DNA of 30,369 nt, from NCBI GenBank assembly GCA_044348345.1, contig JBIKSZ010000011.1, positions 1 to 30,369 of the forward strand. Direction: 5' to 3'. Both the position numbers and the translations under genes were made by a program. The DNA comes from Falsiroseomonas sp044348345 (GTDB taxonomy: Bacteria > Pseudomonadota > Alphaproteobacteria > Acetobacterales > Acetobacteraceae). Positions within the stretch are counted from its first letter, which is position 1. Each line of letters begins with the position of its first letter. This document shows, piece by piece, positions 15,847 through 22,561 of the stretch. The notes below the pieces were generated by a model that did no database searches, had not been told where the DNA came from, and was given only the letters and a program-made list of their open reading frames with translations.

Positions 15847-16658
15847 GCGAGTGCCTGCTGCAGGTCGAAGACCGGGCCTTCGGTGCAGACGCGCTGCTGC
15901 GCCACGGTGCCATCGGCCAGGCGGATAGCGCGAACGCAGCAGAAGCACATGCCGACGCCGCACCCCATCTGCTGCTCCAGCGCGACCTCGCCGGGAATAT
16001 CATATTCGACAGCAAGGCGCTGGAGCAGTTGGAACAGACGGTTGGATCCACAGGTGAAGACCGCATCCGGGCGCGCCGTCGTGAAGTGCCGGTGCAGCAG
16101 CGCCTCCACCGCTGGAGGCTCGGAACTGCCATCGGAGTCATAGACTGCGTCGATGGCGGCCCCGCTGCCGCCGGCGAACTCGGCCGACATCAGGTCGTCC
16201 GGTGCGCGGGCGGAGAGCACCGCACGCACTGCGATACCGCTGGCCGCTGCCACTTCGGTCAGCGGCGCCAGCGTCGCCAGACCGACGCCGCGTGCCAGAA
16301 TGAGGATGCGGCGCCACTCTGGCCGCAGGGTGAACCCTTGCCCGAGCGGACCGACAAGGCTGAGCGAATCCCCAGCTCGCAGCTTGGAGAGCGCCGAGGT
16401 CCCGAGCCCTTTCACATGTAGCAGGAAGCCCAGCCGGCCATCGGCGCCGATGCGCCACACGCTCATCGGGCGACGCAGGAAGGGGCCGCTGCCTGCCCCG
16501 TCACGGCAGAGCAGATGGAAGAACTGACCCGGCCGCGTACGGGCTACGATGTCAGGCGCCGCGACCACCAGCCGGTGGTAGCGGCGCCCGACCGGTGCAC
16601 TCTCGAGCACAGCGCAGGCGGTATCGGCAATGGCAAATCCCGCGGATCCAACGCCCAT
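15840..16658 (-). CDS. pyrK: Dihydroorotate dehydrogenase electron-transfer subunit (FAD, 2Fe-2S)
   Basis: A 272-residue ferredoxin-reductase-type protein passing electrons between NAD(H) and the FMN of PyrD. The flavin-binding motif is LRRPMSV (61-67) and the nucleotide-binding loop LARGVGLATLAP (121-132). The 2Fe-2S ligands are C233, C238, C241 and C258 (GCGVGMCFCCVRAI ... VCTEGPVFD), the exact PyrK spacing at the C-terminus. A GTG at 16688 would add ten residues, but it lies inside tandem dyads (16666-16697) that look like an operator. I therefore take the ATG at 16658. It is the first gene of the pyrK-pyrD-carbamoylase operon. Confidence 0.9.
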   Translation of the reverse strand: MGVGSAGFAIADTACAVLESAPVGRRYHRLVVAAPDIVARTRPGQFFHLLCRDGAGSGPFLRRPMSVWRIGADGRLGFLLHVKGLGTSALSKLRAGDSLSLVGPLGQGFTLRPEWRRILILARGVGLATLAPLTEVAAASGIAVRAVLSARAPDDLMSAEFAGGSGAAIDAVYDSDGSSEPPAVEALLHRHFTTARPDAVFTCGSNRLFQLLQRLAVEYDIPGEVALEQQMGCGVGMCFCCVRAIRLADGTVAQQRVCTEGPVFDLQQALAW

Positions 16659-16665
16659 CGGACAA

Positions 16666-16697
16666 TCCACGAAAATGGATCGGTCCACAATCGTGGA
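16666..16697. promoter_or_regulatory. Tandem dyad, probable operator of the pyrK operon
   Basis: Two 14-mers with mirror ends stand four bases apart: TCCACGAAAATGGA (16666-16679) and TCCACAATCGTGGA (16684-16697). The second has perfect five-base arms (TCCAC / GTGGA) and the first four-base arms (TCCA / TGGA). Centre-to-centre spacing is 18 bp. They lie between the XRE regulator gene (ends 16713) and the pyrK ATG (16658), so that regulator is the obvious candidate to bind them. The dyads are visible; the partner is inferred. Confidence 0.55.
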
Positions 16698-16712
16698 TCA
16701 TCCGCCTAGCTG

Positions 16713-17597
16713 TCAAGGCGTATCGGTCACCACGCGGCTCTTCCGCAGGAGGTCGCGGACCAGCGCAGCCGCCGATGCCCCCTGCAGCGCGCGCGCCCAG
16801 AGCTGCCCCGCCAGCCGCTCATACAGGCTGACCGTCGCGGGTTCCGCAGTGACGGTGGCGATGCCGAAGGTGACATTGGGGTGGTCGGCCAGGCGGAAGG
16901 GGCTGATACAGGCCAGGTTCCGGCCGCTGCGGAGGTGGACAACCTGAAAGGTGCCGCTCGGCGGCGCGGCTTCCAACAGGCCGACCTGCACGCCGATCGG
17001 TGGGGTCTCGAGAAGCCGTACAAGGCTTTCGACCTCTTCGCGGGCCCAGCGGCGGCGTTCCGCCTGCACCTCCTCGGGCATATCGTCACGGCCGACCAGA
17101 CCGGTGCGAAGCAATTGCGCTAGCTGCGGCAGGGCCACCATGCTGCTGACAACCGGGCCGCGGCGGGTTTCCCGCCGCTGCTTCAGCACCTCCAGCGCGG
17201 TTTCCGCCGCGGCAAGGCCCTCGGCGTCCCCGACCAGGCTCTCGCGCAGCATAACTTCCAGCCGCGCAAGATAGGATGAGGATGTGAGCAGGATGGAGAC
17301 CGGCTCGAAATAGGCCACGACATGTTCGGCCTCGGCCTCCAACTGGCGCATACGCTCGAAGAAGGCCGCACCGCTGGCGAAGTGCTCGACCTCGATTCCC
17401 AGCACGGCAGCGAGGGAGACGCCGAACATCTCCGCCATCGCCTCCAGCAGATCAAGCCGGGTGATTCCCTCCTTCTCATACTTGTAGAGCCCGGCACGCG
17501 AGATACCGAGGCGCCCGGCCACCTCTTCCGGCGACAAGCCGCTGCCAAGTCGCCAGGCGCGCAACCTCTCGCCGATCTGGCGGGGATCGATCACCAT
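16713..17597 (-). CDS. XRE-family transcriptional regulator with long C-terminal domain
   Basis: A 294-residue DNA-binding protein. Residues about 7-62 are a Cro/C1-type helix-turn-helix (IGERLRAWRLGSGLSPEEVA, then GRLGISRAGLYKYEKEGITR). The remaining 220 residues are helical, followed by a mixed region with GVQVGLLEAAPPSGTFQVVH and PNVTFGIATVTAEPATVSLY; this may be a ligand-sensing or oligomerisation domain, but I do not recognise it. The ATG at 17597 has GAGG five bases upstream; the longer upstream open frame has no coding look. It is 54 bases from pyrK on the same strand and is probably the specific regulator of that operon, acting at the tandem dyads. Confidence 0.85.
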   Translation of the reverse strand: MVIDPRQIGERLRAWRLGSGLSPEEVAGRLGISRAGLYKYEKEGITRLDLLEAMAEMFGVSLAAVLGIEVEHFASGAAFFERMRQLEAEAEHVVAYFEPVSILLTSSSYLARLEVMLRESLVGDAEGLAAAETALEVLKQRRETRRGPVVSSMVALPQLAQLLRTGLVGRDDMPEEVQAERRRWAREEVESLVRLLETPPIGVQVGLLEAAPPSGTFQVVHLRSGRNLACISPFRLADHPNVTFGIATVTAEPATVSLYERLAGQLWARALQGASAAALVRDLLRKSRVVTDTP

Positions 17598-18250
17598 GAA
17601 TGCCTCACGCCTGGAAAAGAAGCGTCCCGAGAGTGGCCCGTGCGGCGCCGAGTACCAGTTCCCTCGCTGGGCTCTGCGCAGGTCGACCGTTGCTATGCAT
17701 TCCGCCCTCTGCGGGAGCGCGTGTCCAGACGTGAAGATCACATGCCACGGGCCTGATGCCGGTCTGGGATCCGGCCAGCCTTGCGCGCTACCACAATCGC
17801 CGCCGCGACAGCGTGGCTGGCCAGGAAGACCAGGAACGCCTCGCGGTCGCCCTCGATACTGCCGCCCAACGGGCGTTGCCAGCCTCAGGTCGGCAGACCG
17901 ACACCTAGCTGCCTGCTCCGGTGCTGCGTGCCCTGTCGCAACCAGCACCGCGAAAGGCGGATCGGCGCGGTTTGCGTTGGTCATCATAGCCCAGGTGATC
18001 CACGCAACGAGCGCTGCCTTGGCCGAGGGTCGTGATGATCACGTCGAGCTGAAGCGGTCACGCGCAGCCGGGCTGGTGGCGCGCGCGATCAGGCAGGCGA
18101 GCGGACAGCCCCTCACAAGCGACCCCCTGGCGGTGCCGCCATTTGTCGCGCCGACCTCGCGCACCAAGCTCATCGGGTTCCTTCGGGCGGGGAAGACCGG
18201 CGCACATCCAGTCGCCTTGCCAAAAAGCAGAATCGTGATCGCGCGATGAT
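17598..18250. other. Long intergenic region between regulator and dihydroorotase-like gene
   Basis: Some 650 bases have no recognised gene. A 50-codon plus-strand frame (17756-17908, MPVWDPASLARYHNRRR...) and a plus-strand frame ending at 18249 (...KSRIVIAR) are open but match nothing I know. Part could be the decayed remains of a gene separating two halves of an older operon. The promoter of the XRE gene should lie at its left end. No repeat or RNA structure stands out. Confidence 0.45.
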
Positions 18251-19585
18251 TTATGCGGCGCGACGCAAGACCCGCCCACGTGGCGCGCCAATAAGTCCGG
18301 CCTCGCTGGCAATCTGCACGCCGCGCAGCCAGGTGCCGATCGGCCAACCCGTAACGCTGTATCCGGCGAAGGGCGTGCGCCCGGCGCGGCTCAACTGCTG
18401 CGCATCGGCGATGCGCATACGCCGCGTCGGATCCACCAGCACGAAATCCGCATCAGCGCCCGGTTCAAGGCAGCCCTTACCAGCCAGGCCGAAACGCTGC
18501 GCCGGCGCCGCGCTGGTCAGGCGAACAAGGTCGCCCCAGCCAAGCCGGCCCTGCGCCACCGTCTCGAGCAGCAGCGGCAGCATGGACTGCACGCCCGGAA
18601 ACCCACCCGGCGCGGCCCAGATATCCGTCTCACCTGGCTGCTTCTCGGCCTGGGTGTGCGGCGCATGGTCAGTGGCGATCATGCTGAGTGCCCCTCCTGG
18701 CCGCAGCGCCAGCCACAGCGCGTCCTGGTCCACAAGGCTGCGCAGCGGCGGCAGGATCTTTGCCCAAGGGCCCTGCCGGCGGATCTCCTCCGCCTCCAGC
18801 AGCAGGTAGTGCGGCGTTGTCTCGGCCGTGAGGTCAAGGCCATGTGCCTGCTGCACCAATGCAAGCGACTCAGCGCAGCTGATTTGGCGCAGATGCAGGG
18901 CCACGCCGGTCTCGGCCGCGGCTTCCAGAGCGCGGCGCGTGCCGTTCGCCTCGCTCAGCGGCGGGCGCGAGGCGAAGAAGTCCATCGGGTCGCCACCCGG
19001 CCGGCGCAGCCGTGACTCCGCCTCCGCGATCACCGAATCATCGGCCGGCGTGACGCCGAGAACGATGCCGGCGGCGCGGCAGGCACGCATAACCGCGCGC
19101 AGCGCGGTGTCCTCGCGCAGCAGCAGGACGGGTGGCATATCGCCGAGGAAGACCTCGATGGAGACGGCGCCGGCCTCGGCCAGGGCGGCGATATGCGTGG
19201 CCTCCGTCGCCGCAGCCTGCAGGCCTATATCGATATGCGCACGCCCCGCGGCCAGCGCGGCCTTGGCGTGCCAATCGGCTGTAGTGAAGGTGGGCGGCAG
19301 ATCGGTGGGCATGACCAGCGCGGTGGTCACGCCCCCCATCGCCGCGGCCGCGCTGCCGGAGGCGAAGTCCTCCTTGTGCGTCAGTCCCGGATCACGGAAA
19401 TGCACGTGCGCATCGACCAGCCCCGGCAAGATGATGAGGCCCGTGGCGTCAATCGTCTCCAGCGCCGATGTGGCAGCGCCGGGTTCGAGCCACGCCGCCA
19501 CGCGCCCCGCGCGGAGGCCGAGATCGGCCGCGCGCAGCCCCGCCAGAGTGCCGATGCGCGCGCCACGGATCAGTGAATCGAAAAT
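18251..19585 (-). CDS. Dihydroorotase-like cyclic amidohydrolase with altered metal site
   Basis: About 444 residues of the dihydroorotase/allantoinase/hydantoinase family, which opens cyclic ureides. The opening HxH is kept (H59, H61 in DAHVHFRDPG), as are H258 (TTPHY) and D305 (ATDHAPH). The usual carboxylated Lys position reads E143 (SIEVFLGD), the next His ligand reads Q233 (LHLRQIS), and the substrate-side Asn of MPNT is Thr (MPTD). Activity may differ or be lost. Family similarity (SLIRGARIG...) extends upstream of the first GTG (19501) to the in-frame TGA at 19591-19589. No ATG, GTG or TTG lies between, so the start is probably ATT at 19585 (or CTG at 19573), three bases after the GntR stop. 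It is cotranscribed with that regulator. Confidence 0.82.
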   Translation of the reverse strand: MFDSLIRGARIGTLAGLRAADLGLRAGRVAAWLEPGAATSALETIDATGLIILPGLVDAHVHFRDPGLTHKEDFASGSAAAAMGGVTTALVMPTDLPPTFTTADWHAKAALAAGRAHIDIGLQAAATEATHIAALAEAGAVSIEVFLGDMPPVLLLREDTALRAVMRACRAAGIVLGVTPADDSVIAEAESRLRRPGGDPMDFFASRPPLSEANGTRRALEAAAETGVALHLRQISCAESLALVQQAHGLDLTAETTPHYLLLEAEEIRRQGPWAKILPPLRSLVDQDALWLALRPGGALSMIATDHAPHTQAEKQPGETDIWAAPGGFPGVQSMLPLLLETVAQGRLGWGDLVRLTSAAPAQRFGLAGKGCLEPGADADFVLVDPTRRMRIADAQQLSRAGRTPFAGYSVTGWPIGTWLRGVQIASEAGLIGAPRGRVLRRAA

Positions 19586-19588
19586 GGC

Positions 19589-20257
19589 TCAGCCCTGCCT
19601 TGCAACAGCGCGCCGCGGCGTGGCGGCAGACGACAAGCTGAGCACGAAGGCGGCGTTGGCCATGACATGCGCAATGGTCAATTGCTCAGCCCGTGCCGCG
19701 TCACGGTCGCGCAGCGCATCTACGATCATGTCATGCTCATGGCCCAGAGCTTCGGGATCACTGACTTGTGTGGCGAATGCGCCAAGAGTGGGACGCAGCA
19801 GCAACCGTAGGCGACGCGCCTCGCCCGCGATGCGCGGCCACCCGCCCAGGGTGCAGAGCCTATCGTGAAACTGCTCATGCCGCTCGACCCATCGTGCTGG
19901 TTCGGCCAGCCGGCGGCGCATCAATTGCACCAGCGTATCCAGTTCCTCGACATCAGCGGCGCTGGCGCGGCTTGCCGCATGGCGCGCACAGAGACCTTCA
20001 AGGACTGCGCGCATTTCGTAGATCTCGGCCAGCGAGCCCCGATCCAGCTGGGTGACCACCGCACCGCGATTGGGCTGCAGCGTTACCAGCCCTTCAGCGT
20101 CAAGGTGGCGAAGCGCGTCGCGCACCGGCATGCGGCTCAAGCCCAGATGAGCGGCCACGCCTTCGGGGCGGATACGTTCGCCAGGGCTTAGCCGTCCCGC
20201 CATGATCTCGTTGCGCAGGAACTGGATGCAGAGATCCTGCGCAGATTCGCTCGGCAT
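19589..20257 (-). CDS. GntR-family transcriptional regulator (FCD/FadR subfamily)
   Basis: A 222-residue repressor-type regulator. The winged helix-turn-helix is at about 8-70 (PGERIRPEGVAAHLGLSRMP, then VRDALRHLDAEGLV). The all-helical FCD ligand domain is at about 78-205, with H131 (EQFHDRL), H173/H175 (LGHEHD) and H197 as likely metal or ligand contacts. FCD regulators typically sense small carboxylates. The ATG at 20257 is the first after a divergent promoter; the longer open frame beyond it is antisense to the next gene. A dyad at 20311-20329, repeated at 29442-29460, is the probable binding site, which would make it autoregulated and give it control over both divergent units. Confidence 0.9.
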   Translation of the reverse strand: MPSESAQDLCIQFLRNEIMAGRLSPGERIRPEGVAAHLGLSRMPVRDALRHLDAEGLVTLQPNRGAVVTQLDRGSLAEIYEMRAVLEGLCARHAASRASAADVEELDTLVQLMRRRLAEPARWVERHEQFHDRLCTLGGWPRIAGEARRLRLLLRPTLGAFATQVSDPEALGHEHDMIVDALRDRDAARAEQLTIAHVMANAAFVLSLSSAATPRRAVARQG

Positions 20258-20310
20258 ACTGCAACGCTCCCTGGGGCTCACGCTTGACGGGCGCTCTTTC
20301 TCGGCTCTGT

Positions 20311-20329
20311 ATTGGATCTGTGTATCCAG
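20311..20329. promoter_or_regulatory. Probable GntR operator (copy 1)
   Basis: ATTGGATCTGTGTATCCAG contains the mirror arms TGGAT and ATCCA around a six-base centre. It lies 10 bases before the GTG of the racemase-fold gene and 54 bases before the GntR start, in the divergent promoter region. A second copy, identical at 14 of 19 positions, is at 29442-29460. Confidence 0.6.
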
Positions 20330-20338
20330 GACAAGGCT

Positions 20339-21085
20339 GTGGGCTTGAGACCATCCTCTCCTCCCCTGCAATTCGGTCCCGCGGGCCGGATTGGCTTGGT
20401 GGTGCCGGCCAACAACTCGGTGATCGAGCCGGAATTCTGGTCCGTGCTGCCACCCGGCGTGGCGCTCTACGCCACGCGCATCCTCGCCAAGGGCGACCTG
20501 ACGCCCGATGCCGTTCGCCGCATGGAAGGGGCGATGGACCGCGCCGTGGAGGAACTGGCGGCAACCGGCGTGGATGTGATCCTGCTCGCCGACATGGTCA
20601 CGAGTTTCATCATGGAGCCCGGCTGGAACACGCATCGCACGCAGGCCGTCGCGCAGCAGACCGGTGCCGCCTGCGCCTCGGCCTGGAGCGCGATGCGCGA
20701 TGCGCTCACCGCACTGGGCGCGAGCCGCATCGCGCTCGGCACGCCTTATCCGGCGGCGATCCATGCGCTCGCACCGCCCTTCTTCGCGCAGGAAGGGCTG
20801 CACCTCAGCGGCCATGCAACGCTGGACATCCTGGCGATGCGCGACGTGCCGGAGGTGCGCGCCGAGCGCCTGCAATCCTTCGCACGCGGCATCGCGCGGG
20901 AGGGGGCGCAGGCGCTGGTGCTGCTCGCCACCGATCTGCCGAGCTTCGGATCGATCGCCGCGTTGGAGCGTGAACTCGGCATCCCGGTGTTGAGCTCGAA
21001 CCTGGTGCTGCTGTGGAAGGCGCTGAGCCTGGCCGGCAACGACACGCGCCCGCAGGGCCTCGGCACGCTCCTGGCATCGCATTGA
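20339..21085 (+). CDS. Asp/Glu racemase-fold protein (maleate isomerase/arylmalonate decarboxylase/EutA-like) without catalytic cysteines
   Basis: A 248-residue cytosolic protein of the maleate cis-trans isomerase/arylmalonate decarboxylase group. It opens with the typical GRIGLVVPANNSVIEPEFW (17-34), and GASRIALGTPY (127-137) begins the second lobe. Active relatives carry one cysteine in each lobe. By my alignment these positions are D85 (LLADMVTS) and T198 (LLATDLPS). The only Cys in the protein is C112, elsewhere. The two-cysteine mechanism is therefore excluded. The GTG at 20339 has AGGA seven bases upstream and leaves the operator outside the gene. It starts a four-gene plus-strand operon; EutA-EutC of ectoine utilisation is a similar neighbour pair. 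Confidence 0.82.
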   Translation: MGLRPSSPPLQFGPAGRIGLVVPANNSVIEPEFWSVLPPGVALYATRILAKGDLTPDAVRRMEGAMDRAVEELAATGVDVILLADMVTSFIMEPGWNTHRTQAVAQQTGAACASAWSAMRDALTALGASRIALGTPYPAAIHALAPPFFAQEGLHLSGHATLDILAMRDVPEVRAERLQSFARGIAREGAQALVLLATDLPSFGSIAALERELGIPVLSSNLVLLWKALSLAGNDTRPQGLGTLLASH

Positions 21086-21092
21086 GGGCCGC

Positions 21093-22055
21093 ATGAAGCT
21101 GCTTTCCGAAGGGGCGCTGCGCCGCCTGCTAACACCCGAGATGGCAGTTGAGAGCAGCACGCGCGCCTTCATCAACCTGTCGCGCGGCGAGATCCTGGTG
21201 CCCGTGCGCTCCGAGATCATGCGGCCCGACGGACTCGGCGTGGTCTTCGCAATGCCGGGCTACCTTCCGGGCCGCGTCTTCGGGCTGAAGGTGATTGCCA
21301 CGCGTGCGGCAGCGAGTGCTGCGATGGTGCTGCTCTTCGACACCGAGACGCTTGCACCGCTCGGCCTTCTCTCGGCGGATTACCTGACCGACTGGCGCAC
21401 CGGTGGAGGTATCGCGGCAGCCACGCGGCTGCTCGCGCGAGAAGAGAGCCGGGTGCATGTGGTCTTCGGCGCCGGGCGCCTTGCCGGGCCCTGTGCGCGG
21501 CTGGTCGCGCATGTGCGGCCCATCGCGCGCACGATGATCGTGAGTCGCACGCGCGCGCGCGCTGAGGCGCTGGCCGCGGAACTGAGCGCAGAGGGCATCG
21601 CGACGATCGTCAGTTCCGATCCCGCCTGCGTCGCGGAGGCCGATATCGTCACCACCGTCACCAATTCCGCAACGCCCGTGTTCCAGGGAGCGACGCTACG
21701 GGCGGGTACGCATGTGAATCTCGGCGGCGCCTTCCAGCCCGATACGCGCGAGGCGGACGATGATCTCGCACGTCGCAGCATCATCTGGTGCGATAGCACC
21801 GCCGCCTGCCTCGCGCGCGCCGGCGATCTGGTGCAGCCGCTCGCAAGCGGTGCGCTGGATCGCGCGCGCGTGATGGGCGATATCGGCGCCGCGCTGGCGG
21901 GCGACCTGCGCGGGCGTATCGATGAAAGAGAGATCACGCTGTTCAAGTCGCTCGGCAATGCGGCGCAGGACATCTGCCTCGCCGCGGATGCGCTCGCCCT
22001 GCATGGCCTCGACGTGCCGGAATTCGACGTGCAAGGAGATGCCGATGGCAGGTGA
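21093..22055 (+). CDS. Ornithine cyclodeaminase / mu-crystallin family protein
   Basis: A 320-residue NAD(P)-binding protein of the OCD/mu-crystallin/EutC family. Members cyclise ornithine, reduce cyclic imines or oxidise amino acids. The Rossmann loop VFGAGRLAGPCARL is near 123-136. The substrate-side FGLKVIATRA (63-72) and the TDWRTGGGIAAATRLLA helix (98-114) match the family, and NLGGAFQPDTRE is the usual second dinucleotide contact. GAGGG overlapping the previous stop serves as ribosome binding site. Its pairing with the racemase-fold gene resembles eutA-eutC, but no ectoine hydrolase or deacetylase genes are seen here, so the substrate is open. Confidence 0.88.
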   Translation: MKLLSEGALRRLLTPEMAVESSTRAFINLSRGEILVPVRSEIMRPDGLGVVFAMPGYLPGRVFGLKVIATRAAASAAMVLLFDTETLAPLGLLSADYLTDWRTGGGIAAATRLLAREESRVHVVFGAGRLAGPCARLVAHVRPIARTMIVSRTRARAEALAAELSAEGIATIVSSDPACVAEADIVTTVTNSATPVFQGATLRAGTHVNLGGAFQPDTREADDDLARRSIIWCDSTAACLARAGDLVQPLASGALDRARVMGDIGAALAGDLRGRIDEREITLFKSLGNAAQDICLAADALALHGLDVPEFDVQGDADGR

Positions 22056-22560
22056 ATCGGAAGACCTCTCGGCCGAGATACTCGATGAAGCGGCGCGCGC
22101 GGGCGTCTCGCTGGTGGCTAGCCTGCCGGATGGCTGGATCGCGGGGCTTATCGCGCGCTGTGACGCCGATGCACGTTTCCGCCATGTGCCGGCGAATCGT
22201 GAGGAGAGCGCGATTGGCTTGTGTTCCGGCGCCTTCTTCGGCGGCATCAAGGCGGCGGCGCTGATGGGGGCCAGCGGCTTCCTCACCTGCATCTACGCCA
22301 TCACCAAGATCAACTACACCTACCAGGTGCCGCTGCCGATCTTCATCACGCTGCGCGGCGATATCGGCGACAAGGCCAAGTACCATGTCTCGAACGGGCT
22401 CTATCTGCGTCCGATCATCGCCGCTATGGCGATGCCCTTCATCGAGTTGAAGGGGCGAGCCGATCTGCCTGAGATCGGGCGTGCTATCCGCCATTCGCAC
22501 ACCATCGCGCGCCCGGTCGTCATCGGTCTCCCGCGCAGCATGCTGAAGGGGGCCGACTGA
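22045..22560 (+). CDS. Sulfopyruvate/phosphonopyruvate decarboxylase-type TPP enzyme, alpha (PYR) subunit
   Basis: A 171-residue protein equal to the pyrimidine-binding half of a thiamine diphosphate 2-oxoacid decarboxylase (ComD-like). The TPP-activating glutamate lies in ANREESAIGLCSGAFFGG (E53/E54). A second block, YQVPLPIFITLRGDIGDKAK, is typical of ComD and phosphonopyruvate decarboxylase. The ATG at 22045 has AAGGAG six bases upstream (22033-22038), which fixes the start. It overlaps the OCD gene by 11 bases. Needs the next gene product to form the active enzyme; the substrate is a 2-oxoacid not identifiable from sequence. Confidence 0.87.
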   Translation: MAGESEDLSAEILDEAARAGVSLVASLPDGWIAGLIARCDADARFRHVPANREESAIGLCSGAFFGGIKAAALMGASGFLTCIYAITKINYTYQVPLPIFITLRGDIGDKAKYHVSNGLYLRPIIAAMAMPFIELKGRADLPEIGRAIRHSHTIARPVVIGLPRSMLKGAD

Positions 22561-22561
22561 G

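Noticed and set aside
13649..16141. An 830-residue minus-strand fusion protein
   Set aside because: The frame is open only because of high GC content. Two separate genes (pyrD, M20) with their own motifs and overlapping start/stop codons explain it.
16676..16684. A third copy of the GntR motif upstream of pyrK (TGGATCGGT)
   Set aside because: Only eight bases match the two stronger sites, which is near chance for 30 kb, and the bases are already explained by the tandem TCCAC/GTGGA dyads.
20258..21220. N-terminal extension of the GntR regulator
   Set aside because: The open frame beyond 20257 is antisense to the racemase-fold gene and has no recognisable sequence; the HTH begins a few residues after the ATG at 20257.
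20339..22055. Ectoine degradation operon (eutABCDE)
   Set aside because: Only eutA- and eutC-like families are present; no ectoine hydrolase, deacetylase or ectoine transporter genes are visible, and the next genes encode a TPP decarboxylase.
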